Shown: positions 1 through 7,971 of the stretch, piece by piece
Layout: every line of letters starts with the position of its first letter
Position numbering within the stretch: the stretch's first letter is position 1
NCBI RefSeq assembly: GCF_003646465.1
Contig: NZ_QZEX01000003.1
Coordinates: 124,001-188,000 of the forward strand
Direction of reading: 5' to 3'
DNA from: Chachezhania antarctica
GTDB lineage: Bacteria > Pseudomonadota > Alphaproteobacteria > Rhodobacterales > Rhodobacteraceae
DNA length: 64,000 bases
Translations under genes and position numbers: made by a program
Notes under the pieces: generated by a model
What the model was told of the DNA's origin: nothing
Database searches by the model: none
Seen by the model: only the letters and a program-made list of their open reading frames with translations

Positions 1-679
1 CCGGCGTGCCGAGCGCGCCACCCTTGCTCGCGCCCTGCCCCGTTGCCGAAAGCGCGGCCGATCCGTCGATGGTGACGATGATCGCCCCCGCGTCGCTGCC
101 GTCCACGGCACCCTGCGTGAAGTTGTCGATATCGTTGTTCTGCCAGTTGTCCTGACCGGGCGCCAGATAGCCGTCGGTTCCGACCGAGCCGACCCACAAC
201 GCACCGGGCACCGGGCCGCCCCCCGTGATGCCGGTGGCCGACAGGCTGTCCGTGCCTGCCGAACCGGTCGGCGTTCCCATCGTGACCGTGATGTCACCGG
301 CATCGAAAGCGGTCTCCGTTGCCTGCGGGGTCGAGCCTGTCGACAGGTACTGAACCACGCCATTCGACGGATCGACCGTCGGCAGCCCGTCCAGGGAAAG
401 CGCCCCGGTGATCTGCCCAATGATCGACCAGTCGTTATCGGTCTCGAGGATGACGGGGACAATGCCACCGCCGCTGACGGTTGACGTGACACGCGGCATG
501 TCACCGTCCGGAGTGTTCACCCCACCCTGCGATGGCGGAGCCACGATCTCTCCCGCGGCCACGCCTGCCCAGCCCACGAGGATAAGGCCCGAAGCGGCGA
601 GGAGGGGGCCGGAACGGCCGGCCATGTTGCTGGATTTGCCTTTGAGCGACGGCGGCGAAAACGCATCACGGGTCGACAT
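1..679 (-). CDS. Secreted/surface protein, 5' part only (runs off left edge)
   Basis: An uninterrupted frame of 226 codons runs leftward from an ATG at 679 and is still open at base 1. The N-terminus has a hydrophobic stretch (around residues 25-42, GPLLAASGLILVGWAGVAAG) that fits a signal peptide. A second ATG about 18 codons further in would place it closer to the N-terminus. The mature part is rich in Gly, Thr, Ser, Asp and Asn with short beta-type repeats and no cysteine, as in large autotransporter or adhesin passenger domains. The C-terminus that would settle the secretion type lies outside the window. Function is not recognised; the surface-protein reading is inference from composition and the signal peptide. 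Confidence 0.6.
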   Translation of the reverse strand, partial: MSTRDAFSPPSLKGKSSNMAGRSGPLLAASGLILVGWAGVAAGEIVAPPSQGGVNTPDGDMPRVTSTVSGGGIVPVILETDNDWSIIGQITGALSLDGLPTVDPSNGVVQYLSTGSTPQATETAFDAGDITVTMGTPTGSAGTDSLSATGITGGGPVPGALWVGSVGTDGYLAPGQDNWQNNDIDNFTQGAVDGSDAGAIIVTIDGSAALSATGQGASKGGALGTP

Positions 680-852
680 CTGCCTGGCACCAACCTGACC
701 ATGTAAGGACCCAGATCTGTCGGTGTTCTTTCGAAACTTGCTACGATCTCGTAATCGGCCCGGATCGATTTCCACGCCGATGTGGCGCCGCGGTTACAGT
801 ACCAGTGGGATTGCCAGCGGCCTTGCGAAACGCTGCCACAGGTTCCACGCAG

Positions 853-1161
853 CTACCTGTTCCCGTCGATCCAGCGCGACATCAGCCCCTTGTCGCGAAA
901 GCACTCTCCGGGGATCGAGCGCCGTTTGATACGGGCGAGCCTTTCGGCGAAGGCGACCTGTTTCGAGGTCGGTCGCCCGTCGCCCGCAGTGTCGCCGGAG
1001 TACATTGGCTTCAACTTGGCCTGCGCTTCGATCCAGCTGCTGAGCGCGCGGCGGTCGTGCTGGATTTCTTCGGGCAGGAGCGTCTGATTACGAAGCGCCA
1101 GAGACCGGGCATAGGCGATCTGCTTTTGCGTGGCGGGAAGAAATTCGGCTGTTTTTTCCAT
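853..1161 (-). CDS. Small protein with a duplicated ~40-residue module
   Basis: A 102-residue protein. Two copies of the same module follow each other: residues ~9-50 (ATQKQIAYARSLA ... RRALSSWIEAQ) and ~60-101 (TSKQVAFAERLA ... KGLMSRWIDGNR). Each begins with T/S-x-K-Q-[IV]-A-[YF]-A and ends with a Trp-Ile pair after a short charged linker, which suggests two small helical units. I recall similar modules as tails of DNA-acting enzymes in alphaproteobacteria but cannot name the family. An upstream ATG at 1218 would add 19 residues unlike the rest, so the ATG at 1161 is preferred, although neither start has a convincing ribosome site. It stands alone next to broken mobile-element debris. Confidence 0.5.
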   Translation of the reverse strand: MEKTAEFLPATQKQIAYARSLALRNQTLLPEEIQHDRRALSSWIEAQAKLKPMYSGDTAGDGRPTSKQVAFAERLARIKRRSIPGECFRDKGLMSRWIDGNR

Positions 1162-1484
1162 CTGAAGACACCATGTGTTGCCTGCCCTCAATATAGAACA
1201 AATTGAGAACACTTTCAAGATGGCCGCGCGAAACCGGCGTAACGAATGCGGATCTTCGGGGAGGAAACTTCACGAAATTCAATGCCTCGGATCGGTCACT
1301 TCGGCACGGTTCGCATCGACCCGACCCGGCCGTCCTGCGGCCTGAAGAGGTCGAGTCCACGGCCATCCTGCACATCCGGACGCGTGATCGGGACATGACC
1401 CGGGGCGACATTGCCCGGACAGCGATGGAGGCGGCTTACGGCACTGACTGAGGCCGGGGGCGGCAAATCCTGCCTATCTTCAGG
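1162..1484. other. Non-coding stretch before the truncated IS
   Basis: About 320 bases with no gene I can support. A short open frame ending at 1451 has an ordinary composition but no recognisable domain, start signal or neighbour that would explain it. The stretch ends where sequence typical of an insertion-sequence terminus begins. Confidence 0.4.
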
Positions 1485-2117
1485 TAGTGTCCCGTCGGGT
1501 GGTGTAGGAGGTCGCGCGCGAAGCCCTTGGCGTAGCGCAGCGCGCGGCCGGGCTGGCGGCCACCGCGCTTCTTCGTAGTCTGAGGTTGTTCGAAGACCGA
1601 CGACAACGAAGGAGAGCACGATGACCGAGACCATGATTGACCTTCCGGGCGTGATCGCCAAGAGCGATGACGCGGATTTTCTGCGAGAGCTGATCCAGAT
1701 TGCCGCGCAGCGGCTGATGGATATCGAGGTGGCCGCCGTTTGCGGTGCGGGCCATGGCGAGCGTAATTCCGACCGGGAGAACCAGCGGAACGGCTACCGG
1801 CCGCGGCAATGGGATACCCGGGCGGGGACCATCGGCCTGAACATCCCGAAGCTGCGCAAGGGCAATTATTTCCCGACCTTCCTGGAGCCGCGCAAGACGG
1901 CTGAGAAGGCGCTGATGGCTGTGATACAGGAAGCCTACATCCACGGGGTCTCGACCCGCGCCGTCGATGACTTGGTGCGGGCCATGGGGCTGACGGGCAC
2001 CTCGAAGGTGCGGCTGTGCGAGGAAATCTACGAGCGGGTGCAGGCGTTCCTGAACCGGCCGCTGGAGGGTGACTGGCCCTTTCTCTGGCTGGATGCCACC
2101 TACGTGAAGGCCCGATG
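1485..2117 (+). mobile_element. Truncated IS256-family (Mutator) insertion sequence, left part only
   Basis: The element keeps its left end (a TAGTGTCCC-type terminus near 1485) and the first 165 codons of the transposase. The right half, including the right inverted repeat, is missing. The break lies at about 2113-2118, where transposase sequence gives way to an unrelated hydrolase fragment. The boundary on the left is approximate because there is no right end to compare with. The element cannot move on its own. Confidence 0.75.
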
Positions 2118-2118
2118 A
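1621..2118 (+). pseudogene. IS256-family transposase, N-terminal 165 residues
   Basis: The protein begins with the typical opening of Mutator/IS256 transposases ([17 protein letters not shown], then a QIAAQRLMD-x-E segment) and keeps the conserved block [25 protein letters not shown]. It reaches [10 protein letters not shown], which is the first catalytic-Asp region (DAT), and then stops. Intact members have about 400 residues and two further acidic residues, so this copy is inactive. A good Shine-Dalgarno (AAGGAGAG) precedes the ATG. The stop is created by the junction with the next gene fragment, not by a point mutation within transposase sequence. Confidence 0.85.
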
Positions 2119-2371
2119 GCCTCGACCGCCTTCAGGCCGGGCTGCTCCAGGTGGCGGCGCGCACTCGGGCGCAGGGCATGCGCCTGATCCGTGGCACCCT
2201 GCCGCCCTTCGCAGGCGCGCTCCCGGATACGCCCTTGGAAGAACCCTACTGGACCGCCGAAAAGGACGCCCTGCGCCGTGACCTGAATTACTGGATACGT
2301 GGGGCAGACTTCCACGATGGCCTCGTAGACTTCGACCGTCTGCTTGCCGCGCCGGGCGACGACATGCGTCT
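2115..2371 (+). pseudogene. Internal fragment of an SGNH/GDSL-type hydrolase
   Basis: About 85 residues resemble the C-terminal third of bacterial SGNH (GDSL) lipases/esterases. The run SLDRLQAGLLQVAARTRA is followed by GTLPPFAGA (matching the usual GATLTPFxGA strand), then the DALRRDLNYWIR helix and DGLVDFDRLLAAP. The GDS nucleophile block and the final DxxH catalytic block are both absent. The fragment is joined on the left to the broken transposase and on the right to SDR sequence in another frame. It is a remnant with no expected activity. The family call rests on pattern memory of conserved blocks. Confidence 0.6.
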
Positions 2372-2372
2372 G

Positions 2373-2857
2373 ACTTGGAATGGGACCGGCACTGGCAGGT
2401 CAACGTGATGAGCGCCATGCGCCTGAGCCGCGCGCTGGCACCCGCCATGGTCCGGCGCGGCTGGGGCCGGATCGTCATGCTAGGTTCGGAATCGTCGTTC
2501 AACATTCCCGCCGACATGATCCACTACGGTGTCAGGAAGGCGGCCGACGTGGCCCTTGCGCGCGGGTTGGCCAAGCGTCTCGCAGGTACGGGCGTCACGG
2601 TCAATTCGGTGCTGCCCGGCCCGACGCTCAGCGACGGCCTGCGCGACATGCTCGCCGATCGCGTGACCCAGACCGGGAGGGACATCGAAGACGTCGCCGC
2701 CGAATTCGTCGTGGAAGCGCGGCCGAGTTCCCTCATCCGCCGCGCCGCGAACGTGAAGGAAGTCGCCCACATGATCGTCTACGCCTACTCGCCCCAGGCC
2801 TCGGCCACGACCGGCGCCAGCCTGCGGGTAGATGGCGGCGTGGTGGAGACGCTGTAG
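2373..2857 (+). pseudogene. Short-chain dehydrogenase/reductase, C-terminal two thirds
   Basis: The 160-residue frame starts inside an SDR fold at the helix before the active site (WDRHWQVNVMSAMRLSRAL). It contains the catalytic Ser in MLGSESS, the Tyr-x3-Lys pair in YGVRKAA and the C-terminal DGGV strand. The N-terminal NAD(P)-binding TGxxxGxG half is missing, cut at the junction near 2372 with the hydrolase fragment. A reinitiation ATG at 2408 exists, but the product could not bind cofactor normally. The length is about 160 against a usual 240-270 residues. Confidence 0.75.
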
Positions 2858-3008
2858 ACGGATCTGCACCGGAAGGCTTGGCCATCTTTGCGGGATCGGG
2901 TTCGGGTTGTCGACCCGGTCCGCCATCGGCAAACTGGCCGTGCGCTGCGCGGGCGGTGTCATACAAGACCGGTCGGGGAAAGGCGCGCCGCAACTGGCAA
3001 AGAGCAAA

Positions 3009-3227
3009 TCAGGAAGACCTTCCGGCAAACCCATCGCGGAGAAGATTTCGAAGCGCGGCGACCGGGGCGGCGCCTTTCTTCGCGGGTTTCGAGGCGACAG
3101 CCGATTGCCGCTGCGCAAGGAAAGCGGCTTCGATCTCCTTGTCGGTGGTCGACTGCGCTTGCCTTTCAGTGCTGGTCCAGGGACCCAGGCGCAGGGCGAG
3201 AAGGGTTGCGTGGTCATAGTGGCTCAT
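3009..3227 (-). CDS. Small hypothetical protein, divergent from WYL regulator
   Basis: A 72-residue protein starting MSHYDHATLLALRLGPW. The ATG at 3227 has a clear AGGAGA Shine-Dalgarno seven bases upstream. The C-terminal half is basic and Ala-rich (KPAKKGAAPVAALRNLLRDGF). No domain is recognised. It shares a 111-bp promoter region with the WYL-family regulator, and the operator-like repeats between them suggest that the regulator controls it. Confidence 0.55.
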   Translation of the reverse strand: MSHYDHATLLALRLGPWTSTERQAQSTTDKEIEAAFLAQRQSAVASKPAKKGAAPVAALRNLLRDGFAGRSS

Positions 3228-3271
3228 CGACGGCTCTCCTGATTTCGGCTGGGGAACCATCGCCGATCGCT

Positions 3272-3312
3272 CCTGACATGACGTTGTCAGGGGATACGCA
3301 TATGGTGTCAGG
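3272..3312. promoter_or_regulatory. Operator-like repeats TGTCAGG between divergent genes
   Basis: A perfect inverted repeat CCTGACA-N6-TGTCAGG occupies 3272-3291, and a third half-site TGTCAGG follows at 3306-3312. It sits between the small gene at 3009-3227 and the WYL regulator at 3339. WYL/YafY-type repressors are known to bind such repeats at their own divergent promoters; the link here is inference from position. Confidence 0.5.
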
Positions 3313-3338
3313 AGCCTCCACCTGATCGAATGCTTCCC

Positions 3339-4061
3339 ATGACGAAATCGAACCGCCTTTTCGAATTGATCCAGATCTTTCGCGCTGCCGATGGCCCGGT
3401 TCGGGCAGACGACCTGGCGGCGCGCCTCGAGGTATCGGTCCGCACCGTCTATCGCGATATCGCCGCGCTTCAGGCCATGCGCACACCGATCGAGGGCGCG
3501 CCCGGGATCGGTTATGTCATGCGTCGGGGCTATGACCTGCCGCCGCTCAACTTCGATGAAGAGGAGGTGGAGGCGCTTCGCGTCGGGCTCTGCATGCTCA
3601 GCAGGTCGGGCGACCGGGCGCTGCGTCGGGCAGCAGACCGCATTTCGGCCAAGATCGATGCGCTTCATGCGCCGGCGGACTGGCTTCAGGTGTCGCCCTG
3701 GGGTGCCCCGGATGATGACCCGGAACTGGGCTGCGTTTCGAAAGCGATGCTGCGCGCGGCTGTGCGGGAAGAACGGGTACTGCGGATCGATTACCAGGAT
3801 GCGTCAGGCCAGCGGACGACGCGCACCATCCGGCCCATCGCCGTCGTCTATCACATCAACGCTGTCCTGCTGGCGGCATGGTGCGAACTTCGCGGCGGCC
3901 TTCGTCATTTTCGCACCGACCGCATCTATGCCTGCGAGACGACGGGCGCGTCTTTCACCGGTCAGGGAGAGATCCTGCGCCAGATCTGGTCAGAGCAGAA
4001 CCGCTGGGACCTGGGCGGCGAGGATTTCCTGAGCGAGGAGGTTCCAGCCGCGCCCACATAG
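3339..4061 (+). CDS. YafY-family transcriptional regulator (HTH + WYL domain)
   Basis: A 240-residue DNA-binding regulator. Residues 1-60 form a DeoR/HTH_11-type helix-turn-helix (SNRLFELIQIFR ... LEVSVRTVYRDIAAL). The C-terminal half is a WYL ligand-sensing domain, with VLRIDYQDASG, the TIRPIAVVYHINAVLLAAWC strand pair that carries the WYL-equivalent region, and LRHFRTDRI. Length and order fit the family. An ATG nine bases upstream (3330) is also possible; neither start has a strong ribosome site. It is transcribed away from the small gene at 3009-3227 and probably autoregulates through the TGTCAGG repeats. The ligand is unknown. Confidence 0.88.
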   Translation: MTKSNRLFELIQIFRAADGPVRADDLAARLEVSVRTVYRDIAALQAMRTPIEGAPGIGYVMRRGYDLPPLNFDEEEVEALRVGLCMLSRSGDRALRRAADRISAKIDALHAPADWLQVSPWGAPDDDPELGCVSKAMLRAAVREERVLRIDYQDASGQRTTRTIRPIAVVYHINAVLLAAWCELRGGLRHFRTDRIYACETTGASFTGQGEILRQIWSEQNRWDLGGEDFLSEEVPAAPT

Positions 4062-4100
4062 ACAACCGACGGACACGTACAGAAACCTGCGCGTGCCGCT

Positions 4101-4283
4101 TTGGAAAGGGCTTCAGCCCAACCGCAAACGTACGGCATTGTCACCGAACTTGCGGATGTCCGAAACGGGCCCGTGCTCTTCCCGACGCCTGCCGTCGATG
4201 TCGTCTGCACTGCGGACCTCAGGCGCGCCGGATACGAGGCGCGCAGTTGGAACGATCTCTATTGGAAAACCGACGCGAGATGA
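4101..4283 (+). CDS. Possible small ORF or gene remnant (60 residues)
   Basis: A 60-codon frame starting MERASAQPQTYGIVTEL with gene-like codon use and ending ARSWNDLYWKTDAR. It overlaps the 3' end of the convergent phosphoesterase gene by 25 bases. No domain is recognised. It could be a fragment of a larger gene or a chance frame. Confidence 0.25.
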   Translation: MERASAQPQTYGIVTELADVRNGPVLFPTPAVDVVCTADLRRAGYEARSWNDLYWKTDAR

Positions 4284-5641
4284 TCGGCGATGACAGCCTT
4301 AAGCTCAAGGCCCTCGACATCCTCGAACGGCAAATCAGTCGTGCCCAGATACGCGGTCTGATTGGTTGCCGTCCAGGCATTCACCGCAAGACGATAGGTG
4401 CGCGATCCATCGATATCCACGTCACGCACATGGACATAATCGCCGGTCCGGCCGTCCAGGGTTTTCGCGGCGAACTGATTTGCGCGCGAAAGCATCTGCC
4501 GCAGGGTCTCACCGGACACCTCGGCCACTTTCAAGCCGCCGCCAAAACGCACGAAGGCGTCGAAGTCGTAATTGGTCAGCGGACCGGCCGCCAGGGGCGC
4601 GCCGAACGTGGTATGCCCGATCAGGGCGACATCTGCTTCTGTTGCCAGGCGCATTGCGTCGGTCGCGACAAGAATGGACTGGTGCATATCCAGCGGCTCG
4701 GGGATAACCGCAACAATGGCGCGGTCCTCATCTGTCAGATGTTCGGCCTTCTGGCCTTCGATCACATCCGCCAGTTCTGCATCGCCACCACCCGGCGCGA
4801 TATCGACCGTCTGGTAGGCCGTCTGCACTGTGTCGCCCGCATGTGTCAGGGACAGCATCCCGATATGCGATCCCCAGCTCCCGCCATGGAAATAGCGAAC
4901 CTCGTTGTGGTTCATGTCGATGTTCAGGTGGTCATGCGCGCCCTGCATCACCGTACCGGCCGGCAAAGCATCGATGAAGGTCTTGTCCGGTGACACGCCC
5001 GCGTGGCTCATGATCACGTTGAGATCGGCACCTGCTGCGGTGTCCTCGAACGCATCGGCCACGAACTGCGTGGTGTCGAGGAAGGTCAGGGTCTCACGAA
5101 CATTCGGGCGGTAGACAAACGGATTGGTGGCCGCAAGGCCGAGAAGCGAAATATCCATGCCGCCAAGCCCGAGCCGTTCCGAGACCGGCGCAAAGAAGCG
5201 CCCGGTCCGGCGGTCTACGAGGTTCGAGACGACCTGTATTCCCGCCTGGTCAGCCCGTGCTACGAAGGTCGACATGTCGTCCAGGATCGCCGTCTCGTGA
5301 TTGCCGAGGTTCACGACAACAGGCATTTCCTTGGCAACGGCGGACAGGAACGCCCAATCCGCCGCTCCACCGGACCGCTGGCAGACCACGTTGCCACGCT
5401 CGAAGATGTCACCGTTAACAAGCAGGGCGGTCGGAACACCAACCTCGGCCTTTTGCTTGCGGATCGCATCCAGCAGCGCGGGCAAACGGGCATACGGCGC
5501 ATGCAGATCAGCGATCGTAAAGACGACGGCATCCGGGCGACCTTGGGCACGAACCGCGGGTCCCGCCACGATTCCCGCAATCGTCGCAGCGCCACCCTTC
5601 AGAACCAGGCGTCGGTCCAGTACGTAACTTCCAATCGTCAT
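4259..5641 (-). CDS. Tat-exported 5'-nucleotidase-like metallophosphoesterase
   Basis: A 460-residue periplasmic enzyme of the 5'-nucleotidase/2',3'-cyclic phosphodiesterase superfamily. The twin arginine in DRRLVLKGG (residues 9-17) and the hydrophobic stretch to RAQG form a Tat signal peptide, as expected for a metalloenzyme folded in the cytoplasm. Metal-binding blocks are DLHA (45-48), NGDIFERG (about 76-83), NLGNHE (111-116), SHAG and GAHDH. A 5'-nucleotidase C-terminal domain covers roughly the last 170 residues. The start at 5641 follows GGGGGATCACC; a longer frame upstream adds sequence with no family likeness. The substrate (nucleotide or other phosphoester) cannot be told from sequence. 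It is a single gene with a 1-kb non-coding region upstream. Confidence 0.85.
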   Translation of the reverse strand: MTIGSYVLDRRLVLKGGAATIAGIVAGPAVRAQGRPDAVVFTIADLHAPYARLPALLDAIRKQKAEVGVPTALLVNGDIFERGNVVCQRSGGAADWAFLSAVAKEMPVVVNLGNHETAILDDMSTFVARADQAGIQVVSNLVDRRTGRFFAPVSERLGLGGMDISLLGLAATNPFVYRPNVRETLTFLDTTQFVADAFEDTAAGADLNVIMSHAGVSPDKTFIDALPAGTVMQGAHDHLNIDMNHNEVRYFHGGSWGSHIGMLSLTHAGDTVQTAYQTVDIAPGGGDAELADVIEGQKAEHLTDEDRAIVAVIPEPLDMHQSILVATDAMRLATEADVALIGHTTFGAPLAAGPLTNYDFDAFVRFGGGLKVAEVSGETLRQMLSRANQFAAKTLDGRTGDYVHVRDVDIDGSRTYRLAVNAWTATNQTAYLGTTDLPFEDVEGLELKAVIADHLASVFQ

Positions 5642-6639
5642 GGTGATCCCCCAAAAGTACCGGATTTTGCGACCGGTTAGATGGCTGATGTTACACTGTC
5701 GTGACAAAATGCGGATGCAAATCTGACGGTCGGACCTTGGTACAAGTCCGACGCATCCAGAGCGCCACTTCCCGGAGACAGAAACGATGTTTCTTGACTG
5801 CCTGGTTCCGGAACGCCTGGCACGCGATGGCAAAGCTCGGTCATACGGGTATGTTTGCTGAAACCGGCACATTCCCGGCGGACGCTGCCGACAAGAGCCA
5901 TGTCTGGGACGTTTCCACTGTTATGCTTAGTCCATCCGCCGGAAGAGGCCCTCAAATCGCGAAACGAACCCGGCGTCGTCGAGATCAATCAACGCTTCAG
6001 GGCGAAGTGCCCAAGAGAGACCGCGCATCTTTCAGAAACCGCTTGGCCGCGTCCAGATCATTTTGCCTGCTTGCTTGCCGGGGCCGAAATATCGGGTACT
6101 CGACCAGCCTCGCGGCTGCGCCTAAAGTTACATGCGCTCTGGGCCGTAGTTGATCTGACCTGCGCTCAGGGACTCGGCGGGTGTGGATAGACAACAAACT
6201 GGACGATGAACTCCGTTTCTCGTAGGTTTTTTCCTGAAGCGAGTAGAGGTCTGACCAGCGGGATCACCGATCGGCAATAAATGATGTCTGGTTTCAATGG
6301 AAACACCTGCCATTGTGGCATCACATAGGAAGCCCATGCACTGCAGCTTGCTGCGTAATGTGTGAAAACAATTCTGAGCCCCAAAGGGACCAAACGGGAA
6401 CTGCGGCGGCCCGGCGGTGTCTCGGCAAACCAAGCTGCCTGTCGCTTTCGGCCCAATAGCGGCCTCTCCAGTCAGTTGCGCAGAATGACCGGTTTCCAGA
6501 ATAACCCCAGAGGACCGCAAGATCGCTTTGATCCAGTGCGCACCGACCGCAGGGGAAGCGAGATCGTCGTTCTGCGTAGCATCGTCCCCGACAGACCGGC
6601 ACCATGATCGGCGGTTGGCCCGCCTTCAAAGGCGGACTG
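5642..6639. other. ~1 kb intergenic region without recognisable genes
   Basis: This stretch is less G+C-rich than its surroundings. Open frames on both strands here lack recognisable domains, ribosome sites and the third-position bias of neighbouring genes. It holds the promoter of the phosphoesterase gene. Near 5690-5705 the minus strand reads TTGTCACGACAGTGTAAC, a weak two-fold element. The right end carries a hairpin after the DUF3833 gene. It could contain a decayed gene that I do not recognise. Confidence 0.4.
6619..6635 (-). terminator. Hairpin after DUF3833 gene (weak terminator candidate)
   Basis: Arms CCGCCTT (6620-6626) and AAGGCGG (6629-6635) pair perfectly just 3' of the DUF3833 stop codon. 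No T-run follows on the minus strand, so intrinsic termination is uncertain. Confidence 0.35.
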
Positions 6640-7176
6640 TTATCGGATCACGAAGCGGACAGCTGCTACGGGGACGCCCTTGCGAGTGACAATTCCATCG
6701 TTCACCAGCGTCCCATCAGGCTGCTGATAGATAAGGTCCGAGAACCCCAGCCGCGTGACGGCATCGAGTGATTTGAAATCAGCCGTGTAGGTCAAGCGGA
6801 TCGTGCCGTCTTTCTCGATCACGGTGGCCTTACCTACCGTGTCCTCCCGCTTGCCGGACCATCGACCCGGGCCCGTTTCACGGAAAACCCAGGTCAGTCG
6901 ATCCTGCTGACCATCGTCAAAGGCGAAGTCCTCGACAACTGTAAGCGTTCTCTGTCCCGGGGGACCTGTGACGCGGCCGTTAAGCCGTGCGGTGAAGCGT
7001 CTTTCTGAACCGGTAAGCCAGATACGGAACAGCCCCTTGCCGGTTCGCTTTCCCTCGAACGCCGACACAAGAGTGACAGGCTCGGTCGGGCCAACAGGAG
7101 AAACCGGGGTGGAGGAACACGCGGCGAGGCCGAGCGTGACCGCTCCGGCGAGGAAAAGGCGTCGGGTGACGTGCAT
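6640..7176 (-). CDS. DUF3833-family lipoprotein
   Basis: A 178-residue protein. The N-terminus MHVTRRLFLAGAVTLGLAAC is a lipoprotein signal peptide with lipobox LAAC, so the mature protein should be lipid-anchored in the cell envelope. The rest matches DUF3833 (FEGKRTGKGLFRIWLTGSERRF, LTVVEDFAFDDG, TWVFRETGPGRWSG, DLIYQQPDGTLVNDG). The ATG at 7176 follows CAGGAACATACC. In Rhodobacteraceae this family is often found in stress operons controlled by an ECF sigma factor/ChrR pair. Here it lies 118 bases after the fasciclin gene on the same strand, so the two may be co-transcribed. Molecular function is unknown. Confidence 0.82.
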   Translation of the reverse strand: MHVTRRLFLAGAVTLGLAACSSTPVSPVGPTEPVTLVSAFEGKRTGKGLFRIWLTGSERRFTARLNGRVTGPPGQRTLTVVEDFAFDDGQQDRLTWVFRETGPGRWSGKREDTVGKATVIEKDGTIRLTYTADFKSLDAVTRLGFSDLIYQQPDGTLVNDGIVTRKGVPVAAVRFVIR

Positions 7177-7242
7177 GGTATGTTCCTGACTTGACGCGTC
7201 TTCCGGCACCGGCGGTGGATCGTCCGGCATTGAACAGGAATT

Positions 7243-7276
7243 GGCGCGGCCACCCGATGGTCAGGGCAGCCGCGCC
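7243..7276 (-). terminator. Hairpin downstream of fasciclin gene
   Basis: Arms GGCGCGGC (7243-7250) and GCCGCGCC (7269-7276) pair perfectly around an 18-base loop, between the fasciclin stop and the DUF3833 start. On the minus strand AATTCC follows, so it may attenuate transcription rather than end it. Confidence 0.4.
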
Positions 7277-7294
7277 GTGATCTTAGCCGTGAAC

Positions 7295-7777
7295 TTACAT
7301 GCTCGGCATGATCACGGTGTCGATGACATGGATGACGCCGTTAGAGGCTTCGATGTCGGCTTGCGTCACCTTCGCCCCGTCCACCATCACCTCGGGGTCC
7401 GTCTTCACGGTGACCTCGGAGCCTTCCACGGTCTTCGCCATCATCCCGTCGCTCAGGTCGGACGACATCACGGCGCCCGGAACGACGTGGTAGGTGAGAA
7501 TCCCGACCAGCTTGTCCTTGTTCTCCGGCTTCAGCAGATCGTCCACGGTGCCGTCGGGCAGCTTCGCGAAGGCCGCGTCGGTGGGCGCGAAGACGGTGAA
7601 CGGGCCTTCGCCCTTCAGGGTCTCGACGAGCCCGGCAGCCTGAACGGCGGCAACGAGAGTGGTGAAGCTACCGGCATCGACGGCGGTGTCGACGATGTCC
7701 TTGTCGGCTGCGTGTGCCGGCGCAGATGCAAGTGCACTCACCGCGACCGCGGTTGCGAGGAAAGTCCTTCTCAGCAT
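7295..7777 (-). CDS. Fasciclin (FAS1) domain secreted protein
   Basis: A 160-residue protein with a Sec signal peptide ([23 protein letters not shown], cleavage near residue 23) followed by a single FAS1 domain of about 135 residues. Typical FAS1 blocks are [45 protein letters not shown] and [13 protein letters not shown]. Such proteins are periplasmic or surface-attached and linked to adhesion or stress. The ATG at 7777 has GGGAGA at good distance. A candidate ECF-type promoter lies 44-73 bases upstream of the start. DUF3833 follows downstream and an MFS carrier lies upstream on the same strand. Confidence 0.92.
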   Translation of the reverse strand: MLRRTFLATAVAVSALASAPAHAADKDIVDTAVDAGSFTTLVAAVQAAGLVETLKGEGPFTVFAPTDAAFAKLPDGTVDDLLKPENKDKLVGILTYHVVPGAVMSSDLSDGMMAKTVEGSEVTVKTDPEVMVDGAKVTQADIEASNGVIHVIDTVIMPSM

Positions 7778-7820
7778 TGTATCATCTCCCTTTTTGTGAA
7801 CCCCTCGTCGGGGTATGCGT

Positions 7821-7850
7821 TGTATACGGCGCAGGTCGGATGCTGGATCA
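7821..7850 (-). promoter_or_regulatory. Candidate ECF (RpoE/ChrR-type) promoter of fasciclin gene
   Basis: On the minus strand TGATCC (7850-7845) is followed after 18 bases by TATACA (7826-7821). The R. sphaeroides RpoE (ChrR-controlled) promoter is TGATC-N18-TAAG-like. The -35 and spacing match and the -10 only partly. Confidence 0.35.
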
Positions 7851-7971
7851 GTCGGGGGATCGCGAAGGAAATCGGGCAGCAGGAACCGGCTCATGGCGCA
7901 AGGCTGCGCCGGTCCGATGGCTTCACGCGCACGTCCCGCCCCTCCCAACCGAGCCCGCGCGCGTCGAGCGT

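Noticed and set aside
3330-3668. N-terminal extension of the small minus-strand gene (start at 3668)
   Set aside because: It would run antisense through the WYL regulator. The ATG at 3227 has a proper AGGAGA site.
5677-6607. Several 60-150-codon frames on both strands in the 1-kb gap
   Set aside because: No domain, no start signal and no third-position bias like neighbouring genes. A decayed gene cannot be excluded.
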